A DNA stretch of 64,000 nucleotides from positions 1-64,000 of the forward strand of contig NW_019776088.1 of NCBI RefSeq assembly GCF_001039355.2. The letters run 5' to 3'. Origin of the DNA: Lingula anatina. Lineage: Eukaryota; Brachiopoda; Lingulata; Lingulida; Lingulidae. How positions within the stretch are numbered: position 1 is the first letter of the stretch; each line of letters opens with the position of its first letter. The translations under genes and the position numbers were made by a program. Shown piece after piece: positions 37,620-51,651 of this stretch. The notes under the pieces are model-generated. The model had not been told where the DNA came from. It searched no databases and saw only the letters and a list, made by a program, of their open reading frames with translations.

Positions 37620-40600
37620 CTGAAATCAAACAGAATACATCAGTTTATGGAAAAAAATTGTATACTAGGTGACATGATAATAATTACAAAATTGCTTTTA
37701 AAATGTAATTTATGGAAATTCAATAATGTCCGTTACCTTTTATTTGTGTTTAAGTATTACATGCATTTTTAATGTGTGTCTCATTTTGCTAGGTGTGCCT
37801 CATTGTGCTAGATGTGACTCATTGCTCTAGGTGTGCCTCATTGTGTTAGATGTGCCCCATTGCGCTAGGTGTGCTCACTCACCTGTATTTTCCAGGACTA
37901 TGGGGATCTGTGGCCAACTGTAACTTATCTTCCTCTTTGGTCTGAGATGAGCACCATACCTGAAAATAAGAACACTGTTGTGATAACAAAACTCCAGTCC
38001 ACTAATAACTAACTGTCACTCTTCAGCCAGCAATTAAAAAAGGGTTTCTGTGGTGGTTAAAAGTAGACCTTTTAACCACCACAGTTGACTCAATTTTAGA
38101 AATGGCATAGAACATAGATCAAATGTGATTCAGGGCAGACCTTTCCTGCTCAAAAGGAAGGTTCTTTCTAACCCACCACTAGAACCCCCAAAAACTGCCT
38201 ACAAGCCTGACATCCAAGGCGCAGAGGATGCTAAGCTTAAAATATTTACAATGATGTCTTTCACCACAGCACTGACCTGAGAGAAACCAACAAAGAACAG
38301 CTGTCTGTGGGTCAGATTGGTCCCTGGCAGCGGCTGCTCCTCCCCATTATGCTGTACCCAGTGTTCATATGCCTGAAATATGTTATAACATTATTATCTG
38401 TTATGTAATAGTACATACGATTATGTTGAAGCCAACTTTTTCAGTTGCATTCAATGAGTCTGTTGAGAATTTGGGAAAAAATTATTTCACTTTGTAAGAA
38501 TTATATGATGCTGAAATATCTGATATTTCTCTGCTGAAGAAAAGAAATTGTGATTTTTCTCCCTAAAGGTATGTTATGAAAGTAAAGGGAAAAATAAAAC
38601 AAAACTTAAATCAAATTGTGGGGATTTTTTTTCTTTTTTATAGATCCTTAAGCCACATATCACCTACATGGTAAGCAGCCTTCAGTCCTCCATTGTCTGC
38701 AATATTTTCACCTAGTGTTTGTTTTCCGTTCACCTGAAATAACATCAGCAGACACTTGTACATCTGGCCATGGCAATAACGAGTTCATTATTCTTCCTTT
38801 CTAAGACCCTTTTTGCATTAAATATAATACTGAAGTAATGCAGTCTTTGCAGGTTCATATAGAGTGACAGAGATCTGGCTAGTACATAAGAGAGTCATCG
38901 TAATGCAGCCTCCGTGCTTGACATAGCCACAATTCCCTCAATTTCCTTTTTCTGGTTTTAGATCTACAGAATTTAATTGCACTTTTTACCTTTTCCCCAT
39001 TAAGTTTGTACTGGCTGTACTGGTCAATGAAGCACTTGGTCAGTTCCTTAAACTTGGCCACAGAAGCATTGTTCCACCAGGGGTGAAGGTTGCCATATTT
39101 GTCAAACTCACGACCTGGAGCAAGACCAAAATCAGCGAATATATAAACATTTATCAATCTTTCCAATAGATAATCATCAATTTAATATCATGTAGGAGTC
39201 TTTCAAAATTAATAGGAACTTCTTCAAGAAGACCAAGAATATTGTGACAATTGGTTGCTAAGTGAATTTCCTATGGCATAAGATACGACCTAGAAAGAGA
39301 TCATCTCCTAGTAGGTGTTTGGTAACAGGTGCAGCTCCTCTTACCTTGGTCATCAAAACCATGTGTCAGTTCATGTCCCATCACTACCCCCATAGCACCA
39401 TAGTTCAATGACCTGAAATCAAGGAAAACAGCTTACAGGAGAATAACTTGACCATCAAATGAGTAAATGGATCACCACCTAAATCTAATTCCTTTTTAAT
39501 AACTTAGGCCTATTACTTATTTTCATTAATTTTTATTATTTCATGTTATTTACATGGTTGAAAAAACTTTGATATTATTTTTTATTACTATCTGCCCTAC
39601 TCAGAGAAATATATCAAAATCCATCCATAACTTCCCGAGTTAGGCTGTTAACAAACAAATCAACAAAAAAAAAAAGCAAAAAGCATCATTTCCTTGGCAG
39701 AGGTAATAAATGAAGCTGACACCCATCTCCACTTACTTGGGAAAGGTCTGGTCATAGAAGGGAGCCTGTAATATTCCAGCAGGGAAGACAATCTCATTCT
39801 TGGTGGGGGAGTAGTAGGCATTGATAGTGGGAGGAGTCATGTCCCAGCTATGACAGCAGAAACAAAGGATATTTTGTATCAAAACTTGAAATGTTAATTT
39901 TCTGATACTGAAAATTGCTAGTTTGGAATTTATCAAGATCACCGTTGTCAATGATTTATAATTTAATATTAATTTTTTAAGATGTTTCTGTGATTTTATG
40001 ACTGGATAATAAACATTTATAATCTATTTTTAAATAAAGAGAGCAAACTTGTAATTTTTTTCAAAATTTTTTTTCACCTGTTTTTGTCTGGTTTCCTTTT
40101 CAGTTTGTCGATATTTCTCTTCACAGCATACTTCACAGAGTTAATGTTATTACTGAAGTAACCATCCACTGTCACAGGAAACTGAAATACAAAAGCATTT
40201 CTCAGCAAGAAATTTCAAGTGGAAATTAAGCGGAGATATCATTTGTGTTCTTGATTACATACCCACATCTTTGGGTTGTTCCACAAAAAAAGTGAACATG
40301 TGAGTCACGACAGTCAGTGAAAGACACACATTATGAATTATATTTGCATAATTTTGACTATTCCCATTATTTTCTGTCTCATACAATAGAGCTCTCCAGT
40401 ATACATGTAGAAAGTATTCAACAGTAATTAGAAAGTATGATAAAACATTTATGTGAATATTACACAAATCAAGTGTGTCATATGGCTCATTTTTTACCAA
40501 TCAGAGAAAGAGCAAGTTCAGTAATAGTTAAAAGAGTTGTTGATCAACTGTTGCAGTTAAATGTGAAAAGTTGGTAGCAAAATGTAAAAACACTCAAATT

Positions 40601-43600
40601 TCCAATATTTCTTCTGTTTTTTTGCGACCATATTGTCTCGTCTTATCATAGTGCTGAACTACGCAACTCAGCAGAAGTTTAACCTAGAATATTAATAACA
40701 ATAACAAAATGATGAAAATCTAAATTTTTTAAATATCTGGTCATCACGTCTCACCTCAGCATAGCGTTCATCAAGGGCAGTCTTGTTCAGTATGAAGGAG
40801 GGAAATCCAATCATATCAACTATGGCGTCTGCCTGCAATACAGAATATGATTCAGACACTAGCTTCATAATATGAACAAAAGCTGACAAGTTTTTCATAA
40901 GTAACAGTAAAAATATTTACTTAAAATTCCAAGAATAAAATTTCTATGCAGCATGAGCTGCGAAAATTTCTTATTTATCATTGTAAGTTAAATTAATCCT
41001 TAATTTTCCATTTTAATACTGCATAATAACTTTCTGGTTACATTATTTTTCACACAATACTATAGTTATCTGGTGCTCTTCATAATCAATAACTCATGCA
41101 AAATTCATGACACAGGAAGTACCTTATCAATGGCGGCCTTTTTTGTCTCTTCGTCCATCCACGTCAACTTCAGCAGGTTTCGTTTGAATGCATTCCGCAC
41201 TTCTTGTATCATTTGCTCGGCCTGAATGTACACGTCAAGCTAGGATAGGAAAAGTTACCGAACCCAATGGGTGTGTTTGTGTGTGTGGAAACAGGGTTAG
41301 AAATTCACTCTCGCGGGATACATGGTACCTATTATTGGCATTGCCAGGCCAGTAGCCAGCAATTTTAATGTGGGGGTATTTTTCTAAAAAAAAAAGTTAA
41401 TTTTTCAAAACCTTTCCTTGACCAAATCTGAAATCTGACATAGAATCAAGTTCGAAATTTCATTCTAAAACAAAAATTTTTTGCCAGCCAAAAGGGTGTT
41501 TGGCCATAACTCTATCCACCCACCCCCCAACTACCACCCCCTGCCTACAGGCCTGTATTGGCACACTTGTTAACCTCCAATTTAAACACACGAGACAGTG
41601 TATGAAACCAAAGACATAGTAATGACCACTATAATTACAGAAATTAACAGAAATCAAGAAAGGGACTTAACATACAGGTTTCATTTTGAATCAACATTTG
41701 GAAATACAATTCGGTTAATTTATGGTCACTATGACTATAAATTTGACAGGTGTTCTCTGATGGTTCACCTGAGCAATAATATACATTGCAAGCTCAGCAA
41801 TTGATAAAAATCATTTGTACATATGGTAATACAAACTGTTGGGTAATACTGACTTTATAGGTTGGTCAAGGAGAACAATGCTATTTCAGCCATTCTCAGC
41901 ATGCTGCCACCAATATTTGACAAAGAGTGATACACTGGGTGAAAAAAAAAATGGTAAGTAATGATCAAGACTGCCACGGATCAACATAAAAATAGACAAT
42001 GATCATGGAGTTTTTTTTATTATTGGCACCAATGTTAACTAATGATCATGAAGTTTTTGGATTTTCCACACCAAAATTTAATACTTAATCCCAAATTTCT
42101 AACCCTGGTAAGGTTGGGTGCTAGCTTGTAATACTGCAAGGTGGAATCCAAAGAAAAAGTGTACAGCCATGAAGTGCTTGTAAATTTTGTAAAAGAAAAT
42201 GTTCAGGACTACTATATCTGAAAAACAATGGATGCATCTCAGTATCTTAGAAATAACCAAGACTGAACAGAGAAATGTTCAATTTTTAATCTTAATTTCA
42301 CACCAGGAGACATTCATTTGGCGGCACACTAATTCTGTTGGATCCATGTTTGTGTGCGTGTGTACCTGCATGCATGCCACTGTGAGTATGGTATTTGTTT
42401 CTCCCAAACCTTGATACAGTCTTGAGATAGCATGCCAATGTCAAACCACACTAACACACAAAGCTATGTATATCTGTTTGTGGTCAAAACCAACACAATA
42501 ACCAAACATGCATGTGTTACAGAATTACATGCTATGGTTTCTATCATTCTTTCTTTCTTTTTCACCTGACAAACATCAATGTTTGAGTTTTATCAAACAA
42601 TTAATTCTGGCTGGACTATTTCCAAGAGTGTGGCCTTTAACAAAGTTTTTGTAAATAAAATCAGGTAAAACATCACATAAAACATGTTTTGACAAAAAAA
42701 AAAAAAACAAACAAATACAAAGTGGGGTGGTCCAAAAAAAAAAGCAATTTGTAATTTCACCTTAAAATAATCAACTTCAAGCATTGAACAAAATCCTTCG
42801 ATTATCTAAATTATGAAAAAAATTACATAAAAATAAAATCAAATTTAGAGCCCAAGGCATTCAGCTATCAACATTCACATCTATTTCAAGCTGTATCAAG
42901 TACAAAGTAATTCTAAAACATTGCCTAAAAACCATTAACATTTCAGTATTTCACACAACAGTGGTCCTGGCTTCTATGTTATTTAAGGATTTTAGGGGGT
43001 GCAGCCTTATTTAAAACAGGAAATACTAGTTTTTCAGCACTCCAAAACATTCAAACCAAGCAAGTTTACTGTAGAACTGCACAAATCTAGCAACTTGATA
43101 TCTGCAGTGCTGTTACTAGTAAAATTACCCACCATTCAACAAGACATGTGACAACCATTACACAAGGCAAGGGGGTGTGGGGGGGGGGATTAAAGCAGGG
43201 GACTTCTTCGGACTTCTGTTAAATCAGGCATCTCTGTGTAAGCAGGGACCACTGTTATGTGTATGCTCATCTTAATTTAAGTAGACTCAAAACAATTTAA
43301 ATTCCCTTAAAACAAAAGAAAAATGTAAAATTTACCTCGATAAAGGAAAAAAAGATTATATTCATAACACACTAATTTCACATACTTATAATTTTTTTGG
43401 TACAACTAACACAATCAATTGGTATCTCTAACACTATCAAATGATATTACTAACACAATCAATTGGCATCACTAACACAATCAATTGATACAACTAAGAC
43501 AACTCAACTGACAATAGCATCCTGTGCAACTCACACAATTAACCAGTACATCTAGTATGATGATCTAATACAACTAACACAATATTCCGATGCAACAAAC

Positions 43601-46600
43601 ACAATCACAAAATACTAATAGCACAATCTGGCACAACTTTCACAATCTGACACAACTAATACAATAATCTGATGGAAATAGCACAATCACAAGGTACAAC
43701 TAACACAATCACAAGGTTCAAATAGAACATTTATATGGCACAACCAACACAATAATCTGGAACAACTTACACAATCATCTGGTACAGCTAGCACAATTAC
43801 CTTGTACAACTAACACAATCATCTTTTACAACTAACACAACTGTTTGGTACATCAAGCACAATTATTAGCACAACTTACATAATCATCTGGCACAAAAAG
43901 GGAATGGCTAGTCAGAAGTTTTCAGAGCCTTACCTTTTCCTTATTATCTCCTTTGAATTCTGACTTGACAAACAATGCTCCTAAAGCGAAGCCAAGCTTC
44001 CCGTTGGTATCTGTAATGCAGTACCGCCATACCTCCTCCCGGCCTGACGAGCCTAGGTAGGGAAGAGGAAATTATGCCTTTACATCAATGAAAGAAAACC
44101 ATGAAAATACAGCATAATTGGCACGTATTTAATGATACATTTGAAGCAGCATACATTATTATATCAAAAGGCGAAGAGACAGAATGGAGGTACAGATACA
44201 TAGGTCAGGTTAATTTGCAACTTTTTTCATTTTTTTTTTTTTGCTGACAGAGTAATCAATTGCTTTATCCCTTGGCATTTGTACTTCATATTAGTTATGG
44301 GAGATACTGGTAGCGGTGATTTATTTGTTTTACAGGAAATCTATGCTAGCTTCATATGTAACTATAAGCATGCCATTATGAAGTCCTTCCACAGTAGACA
44401 GTTTTGGTACGAAAGTAATCATCTGTGTTTAATGATATGATGATACATAGTAAGGGTCATGGTTATGGATTTGGTTAAGGTGTCATCTATCAGGTCAAAT
44501 AAGGACAAATAGAAGTGTCTGTAGAAAAAAATTAAATGACCAAAATCAAAGTTAAAATCCAAGATCATCATTCCTAAAAAATGCACTGATATCAAAAATT
44601 GTTTCGAGAAAATACAAATTTAAATTATATGAACAAAACAGCATCCAGTACAATTTTACAGAAAATCAATGTACATTTAGTGCATGACATAAATACATAA
44701 CAAACAAAAAAAAATTCTATGTAATGAGACATAACACTACAATATCTTTACTGCAAACAATAACAATGTTTATCAAAACACTTTTAAATAGGGTCACAAT
44801 AATATCAGTCCTCTTGGCAAATCTACAGAATGGAGCACATGCGACACTAACTTTGCTGAAATGCTCTTAGCAAAACGGTTATCTACATATAATACACAGT
44901 ACCTATTTTCAATATGTTCACTATGTAAATCATGTAAGTGAATTGAATAAAGCAATTAAACTTTACAGTTTTGGATGAAATATTTGTATTGATTTTCAAT
45001 GAAGATAATTATGATCATTTTACATTAATAATTACACACAAATGAAACAAGACCCCTAGCTTTTCTTACTGCTGTGAAATTTAATGTCATGACCATGATG
45101 TAAAAGAGACAATTCTCTTTACAGGTCATGGAAAACTGTTATAAACTTTTAACTGTGCAAATTCATGAAAAAACACCTGGTTTTTTAAAAGTCAAAAGGT
45201 CAAAGGTCATATCAAAATATTCTCCTTGTGCTACTACTTTAATGCCTAACAATTTACTTCAAAAGAATAAGGATAGGGTATTATTATCTTTCATTTATTT
45301 CACGGTTTCAAATGACTGGCAAATCTTTCAAAGGAAAAAACATGTACTAAAATGGAAATTGTTACAAATTTGCTACTAGAAGCTATATAAGATTACTATA
45401 ATGTATCAATCACCTGATAATGCCTGTGCAAAGTTTTTCTCGATGGTAACAAATTCCTTGGACAGATACGGTGCGAACGCCTTGACTATGTGCCATCTCA
45501 TGTAGTGCAGAAGAGTCCTGTAAGCCAAAAACAATCTTATTATATCTATCTAACAACTCCAACAACAAGAAGTATGTCAACCTAGGAAGAAAATGCGCAC
45601 TAAATGTACTGGGACTCTTGCTGAATGCCATCAGATTAACAGACTAAACTGCCTCCCACTGATTTTGACATACTTGTCTAATCACCAGCTTCTCTGTATT
45701 CCACTCAATGCCAGGAGCTGTGTCAGTCTGTTTATCTGATTGCCTTTAGCAACAGATCCTATACATGTGGAGTTAGGGGCATTAGCTAGTGGCATTTGTT
45801 TGGATATTAAAATGAAGTTTTGATAAAAATTTGGAAAAAAAACTTTAAAACCAGATTAGATAACATGTTTTGGAGCTAATCCCATTCACTGTAACTTACA
45901 AACAAAAAATCAAAACAGATAAGTCATTACATTTTTCCCTCCTCTGTAGAAGTCATGTTGAGTACGAGGGCAGACATGTTTCCTAGGAATTCTGGGGCAT
46001 ATACCACCAACTTCTCACTAGAGGTCACTGTGATGTTGCTGACTTTCAATATAGTGTTGAAATAACCCAGCCAGTTGATCTGATTGGGAGAGAAAAAAAA
46101 GCATGCAGGGAAATCAATATAGTGTGTGCCTCACAGTTTGTGTCAATGGTCATTGGGAGCTGAAGAACTTAGACAACTTATAAGTCTATCTCCAAAATTT
46201 CAAATAAAAAGTTGATTCTTATATATGTAATGGAAATTATCTTAAAGTGTACAATTATTCAAATATCCAGTCAATAGGATTAATACTAACTAAAAAATAA
46301 GGTGTATTTCTTTCTAAATCTATCTTTTTAATTATTAGTCTATATTCACATTCACTCACCACTGGTGCCAGCTGCTGGAGCTCCGCTAGTGACATCTTGT
46401 GGTAGTTTTTCTCCTCATCTCTCCTCTCATCTGCTGGAATTGTTATCTGAAGGAAACTTTCAAAATTCACTTATTCTGTCATGTTATTTTTATCAAACAA
46501 AATCTGTGTGTGATAATCAATACAGTCAGTTTGTGTTATTTTTTATGTAAATGAGCACATTTCATATGTGCCTTAAAAAATTCTTGTCGCTACTTTTAGA

Positions 46601-49600
46601 TTTCATGGGAAATACTGTCTAGCATTTTACAGGAACACTGTCTAAGGGTCTATTCCCACAACTTTAGATCGATCTATCACCGTGGAGAGTCTCACTAGAT
46701 TACTGTCAGATAATCCCCCTTAAGTGTCCGTCCCGCCTACTACAAGCTGTCAGGGGATAATTAACTTTCGTGTCCGCCCGGCTGACAGGTATTTAGCGTG
46801 AACCCCCAGGGAGTTAGGTCGATCTAAAGTAGGTCGATCTAATCTATGGAAATGGGGTGTTACACTACTGTTCTGTGTGCATGCATGTGTAGGAGTGTTT
46901 GTGCTTGTCCAAATGTGTATCATGCACGTGTACAAGTGCATGCATGCATGCCTGTGTGTGTGTACATCAGCATCAATCCCTATCACCATTGATACAGTAC
47001 ATACATTTGCCAGCCGTGTTTCAAACTCTATAATCTTTCTGCCCATGTCCAGAGTGTCATTTTTGTCCCAGCCAAGCAGTGCCCCCAATTCTCCCATGTA
47101 CTCCAGGTAGGCCCCCAGCACCTGGAAAATGAAGTTTGATTTAATATTATTTTTTAATTTTAATATTATATTTTCAGTCTGTGACAAAAACCATAACAGT
47201 AAGCAACTGAAAGTAAACTTCATTTTTATATTATATTTTCAGTCTGATACACAAACCATGACAGTAAGCACCTGGAAAAATGAACTTTTTTCACCTGGAA
47301 AATAGAGTTAATTTTAATATTGTCAGTCTGATACACAAACCGTGACAGTAAGCACCTGGAACATAAACTTCATTTCAATATTACAGTTTCAGTCCGTGAC
47401 AAAAACCATGGCAGAAAGTGGAACTGGGAGGTTAAAGTTTTTTTATTTCAAGAAAATTGTAATAAAAACAACAGGGACAACAATGAATAATTATAGGGCT
47501 AACTGATACCTTGTCTTCCTCTATTGTTTTATTCAGGTAATAATCCCTGTCAGGAAGCCCCAGGCCACTCTGATCAACCTGCAAGAATAAATTTACATTA
47601 CTACAGCAATACCAGTAATTCCACATATACATGCATGTAAATCAAACAGAACCGTTGTCCTACATTAATATTCAAAATATCTTTGTAAAGTAATGTCTTA
47701 ATAAGATTTCATTAGTTTAAGTTTCAAAATTTGTCTTCTTCAGATACAATCTAAAGTTTTCTGAAAATGAAATGTAGGAAAATGAAAATGTTTGAAATAT
47801 TTGAATGAAAAAACACATTTGTTTTTGATATTTTGCAATATTATGAACAACAGGATACAAAATGCAAAACATCCCACCAAAGTCAACCAAAGTCTATTAG
47901 TATACTAGTACAGTAACAACCTGTAGGATATTTTGCTGAGAATTCCTCTCGTCTTCCCCCACCCAGATAGCCAGCAGTACATCAATATTGTATGCCTGGA
48001 CCGTATTCAGGACACGGTTATAGTCCGTCTGCGCTGTCAGGTTATCTAGGTCAAGGTCGTGTAGGAGGTCAAGCAATGGCTGAGATCCTAACTTCTCAAT
48101 TGTCTTGTTGGTGTCCATGCAGGACAGGTAGTAGGTTTTGGCTTTTTGTTCTGACACACTGTCGAACTTTTCTTGTGCGTCTGAAATGATTTAATATTTG
48201 GAAAGAATTAATGTGAAACATTCACAATCTATACTTTCAGAAATAATTCTACTCTGAACCTTTTTTGTATCTGATATATTTGGGGGAAAAAATCAACATC
48301 TACTCTGAGAATTAAAATGATCTACATGTACAGCACCTCATAAATAATACCCTAAAATATCATTGGCCATTGTCTTTAACACAACTGATCTCACCAAAAG
48401 CAACTTTTCACTGATTTGGACAAAAGTTACACTGTTTGCATGATAAAGCCAAAGTTTGCAGCAGGAAATAACTTTGGATGGGCACTAAAATTATCAACCA
48501 TTACTAATAGTATCCCTTACAAACCACAATCTCACCTAAAGCATTTTTCATTGCGAGCTGGTTCTGTTGCCATAGCACCCCAAATGTCCCCCAGTGGGAG
48601 TGACCTGAGGGTATGGGATGTTTCTTTATCCACCCCCCACATACATAGGTGTAGAAATCCTCACAGGGGTCCACGCTGAGATCCATGGCATTGATGACAG
48701 AGCTCGCGACGGTGACACATGCTGGAGTGACACACTTGTCTTCTGTGGCTGATGGGAAAAAAATATATAATGTGACATCATTCAACATGTCTGCAAAATT
48801 ATAACATCACAGTCTGAAAGTACTATAAATTATTTTCATAAATTTCTCCTGAAGGCCAGGGTACTCATAATTTATGCCTTTTATCTAAAGTTATAAACTT
48901 TCTATTTGTTTGAATTGTCTTCTATAATGATTTTGTTGTACAATTCAACTATATACTTTTAATCACACCAAATAAATGTAATTTTACTGTTATTAGCCCC
49001 ATGTATCATCATTAAAATGCTCTTGTTGGGATTTTTAGAAGAATATTCCAGGAAAAAAAGTTTCCCTGTACTGGGAAAAGAACCAGTAGATAACTGTCCC
49101 TGCTTCATTCATGCTTCAAAACTGTCAATACTGATGCCACTTTCTTCCACAGTGTTACTCCTAGAGCCAAAATGGGACTGCATTTCTAACACTAAGTCAT
49201 CAGTTCCCTTAGCAAAAAAATTTCAAGTCTGCATCAGACTGTCTTGCAAATTTACTGTAAATTTGCAACAAGGGATTTTTTTGTTCTTGGAAATTTGCAG
49301 CAATACTTATGCCACTTTCATAATCTGCCTACTTTCAGAGCCAATATGGGACTGCATGTCTACCACAATTAAGGTCAACAGTTCCCTTAGCAAAAATTAT
49401 CAAGTATGCATCAGACTGTCTTGCATGTTGTGTTCTTCCAAATTTGCAAGAACTTGAATGTTTTCTTGCAAACTGTTATGCAAAGAAGGAGCTTCTTGAA
49501 TATTTGCAGCCAATTTGCAAGAATATAAATGCTTCATTGCCTGCTGCAAACTTAAACTGATCTTTCAAACTGGCTGCAAATTGGCAGCAATACATTTTTT

Positions 49601-51620
49601 CTTGAAAACTCCAATAAATGCACATTTGCTGCATTTTTTTTTTTCATTTTGCTTTAAGTTGGCATTCTTTGTTGTAAAAAAAAATGAATTTCCTGTACAG
49701 ATGAAATTATAGCAATGTGATTTGTAGAAATAAATTAGCGGTAAAAATAATGCCTGCCTTTTTCTGTTTCTAAACTGATGGGGATATGGTTTGTAATTGA
49801 AGGTCAGAAGCAAAGTTAAAAAGGTCATAGGAAGGTAATCAGGGTCAAGGTCAAGGTGGTCACGGTCAAGGTCAAGGTGATCAAGGCAAAGGCCAAGGTG
49901 ATCATACCATCTGATCAGCATCATTCAGTAATTAAAAAACAAAGAAGTAACTTATCTCAGTGTTTCTGTATAAGGCTCTAGCTAATTTAAGTGGATCCAA
50001 AAATAAACCCTTCCCATCTGGCTTCAAGCAAAAGTAATTTCCTTTCTTAAGAACCCGATAAACTAAAACTCATCAACTACAATGTACAATAGCAAGTCTG
50101 GAGGTGCCACCAAGACTGACTCAGCGTGTCTCCAAGTCTTTACATCTAAAATAAGCCCTAAGACTTTCAGAATTCTCTGTCACCACTCATTTTAGGCAAT
50201 TTGATGAATGTCTGTCCATTCCTGTCTATACTCTCTGTCTCAGTGCCTCTTCACTTGTGATTAACCAACAACACACTCTACAATATCTAACCTGCTGTCA
50301 TCCAATGACTAGAAGGCATATAGGAGTCACTAGACACAGTGACACCAGTCATTACAGGCCTTCACTATTGTCCACAGCCAGGCAACAGTTCAGTCATCTT
50401 TTGAACCAACTTTTACAAATTTGGACGGCTATTTTGCAGATTTTTATCACTGGGGCAGTGGGAACATGAATTTTAACTGCCTATTTCAAAATACTGGCAA
50501 AAAACCCTGCCCAAAAGGATTTTAGTTTCATTTCATTTAATTGAATTCACACAGCTACTGTTTATTAATTGGTCAGTGTCAAGGGAGAGAGTTCTTCTCA
50601 GGTGTTTCTCTAACATAATAGCCAGACCATTTAGCTGTCAATCTTTCAAAATTGAACATTTAAGATGGAACACTAAGATACAATACTTGAAGACAAAAGG
50701 CGTCGTCTTCATCTGATTTCCACATGGCTTACTCTCTCACAGAACACTGTTGTATACAGATCATTAAAAGTCCCTAGGAGATTCTATTCACCAAATTTCT
50801 GGGAAACATGTCATTCATCATATTGTACAGAAATGGGAGGCAGTTTAATTAAATATACATGTGCTTACATGGGCATATGCGAACATATATGCACACTGGA
50901 ACACACAAGCATATTGCGTTGACACACACACACACGTATGCACATGTACACAACACACACAAAATCACACATGCCTACACATGCACCAGGACAGACAATC
51001 TAAACAACACTTTTGCGTGCTTTCCAGCAATATTATTACAGTCACAGTTGGTGCAATGAATTTCATTAACATGACCTCTATACAAATGTTAAACCAAATC
51101 CTAAATCAATAGCTGGCCACTAGAGTGCATTATACAGGGATTAAGCAGAGATTTTCCTGTGTTTGTGAAGGCAATAAAAACCAAAAGGTCAATCTGTATT
51201 GGACAGGCAGCAGGTCCGTAGCCTGGGGAGAGTCGAGGGGGGTTTGAACAAACTGCCCTTTTTTTGGCTGGTGCACCATGAAAATCTGACTCCCCTAAAA
51301 GGTGACCCCCCCAGTCACATTTTTATGATGAAAATCTGACTCCCCAGTCAAAATTTCATAATGAAAGGAGTCAGCTTTTCATGGGAGTCAGATTTTCATG
51401 CTACTTTGAGAAATAAGTCCATTCTAGGTAAAATTTGATCTAGGTACATGAAGGTGTCATGGTAAAAGGTCCACTTTTTCTGACCCCCCTCACACTTTGT
51501 AAATGCTGACTATGGGCCTGGGAAGCCAGAGTAGCTCATGGATTTCAGAAATGTGATGGGGGAGGGGGGGGGGAGAGAAAGAGAGGGAAGGTTTGAGTGA
51601 TCTTCCAATTTAAAAAGATG

Positions 51621-51651
<31 letters not shown>

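Noticed and set aside
43399-43897. Possible CRISPR-like array
   Set aside because: Units are contiguous 22-mers without unique spacers, in a eukaryotic intron; it is a minisatellite.
49017-49457. 146-codon plus-strand ORF in ECE intron 2
   Set aside because: Its apparent internal protein repeat comes from a 178-bp DNA direct repeat, and it resembles no known domain.
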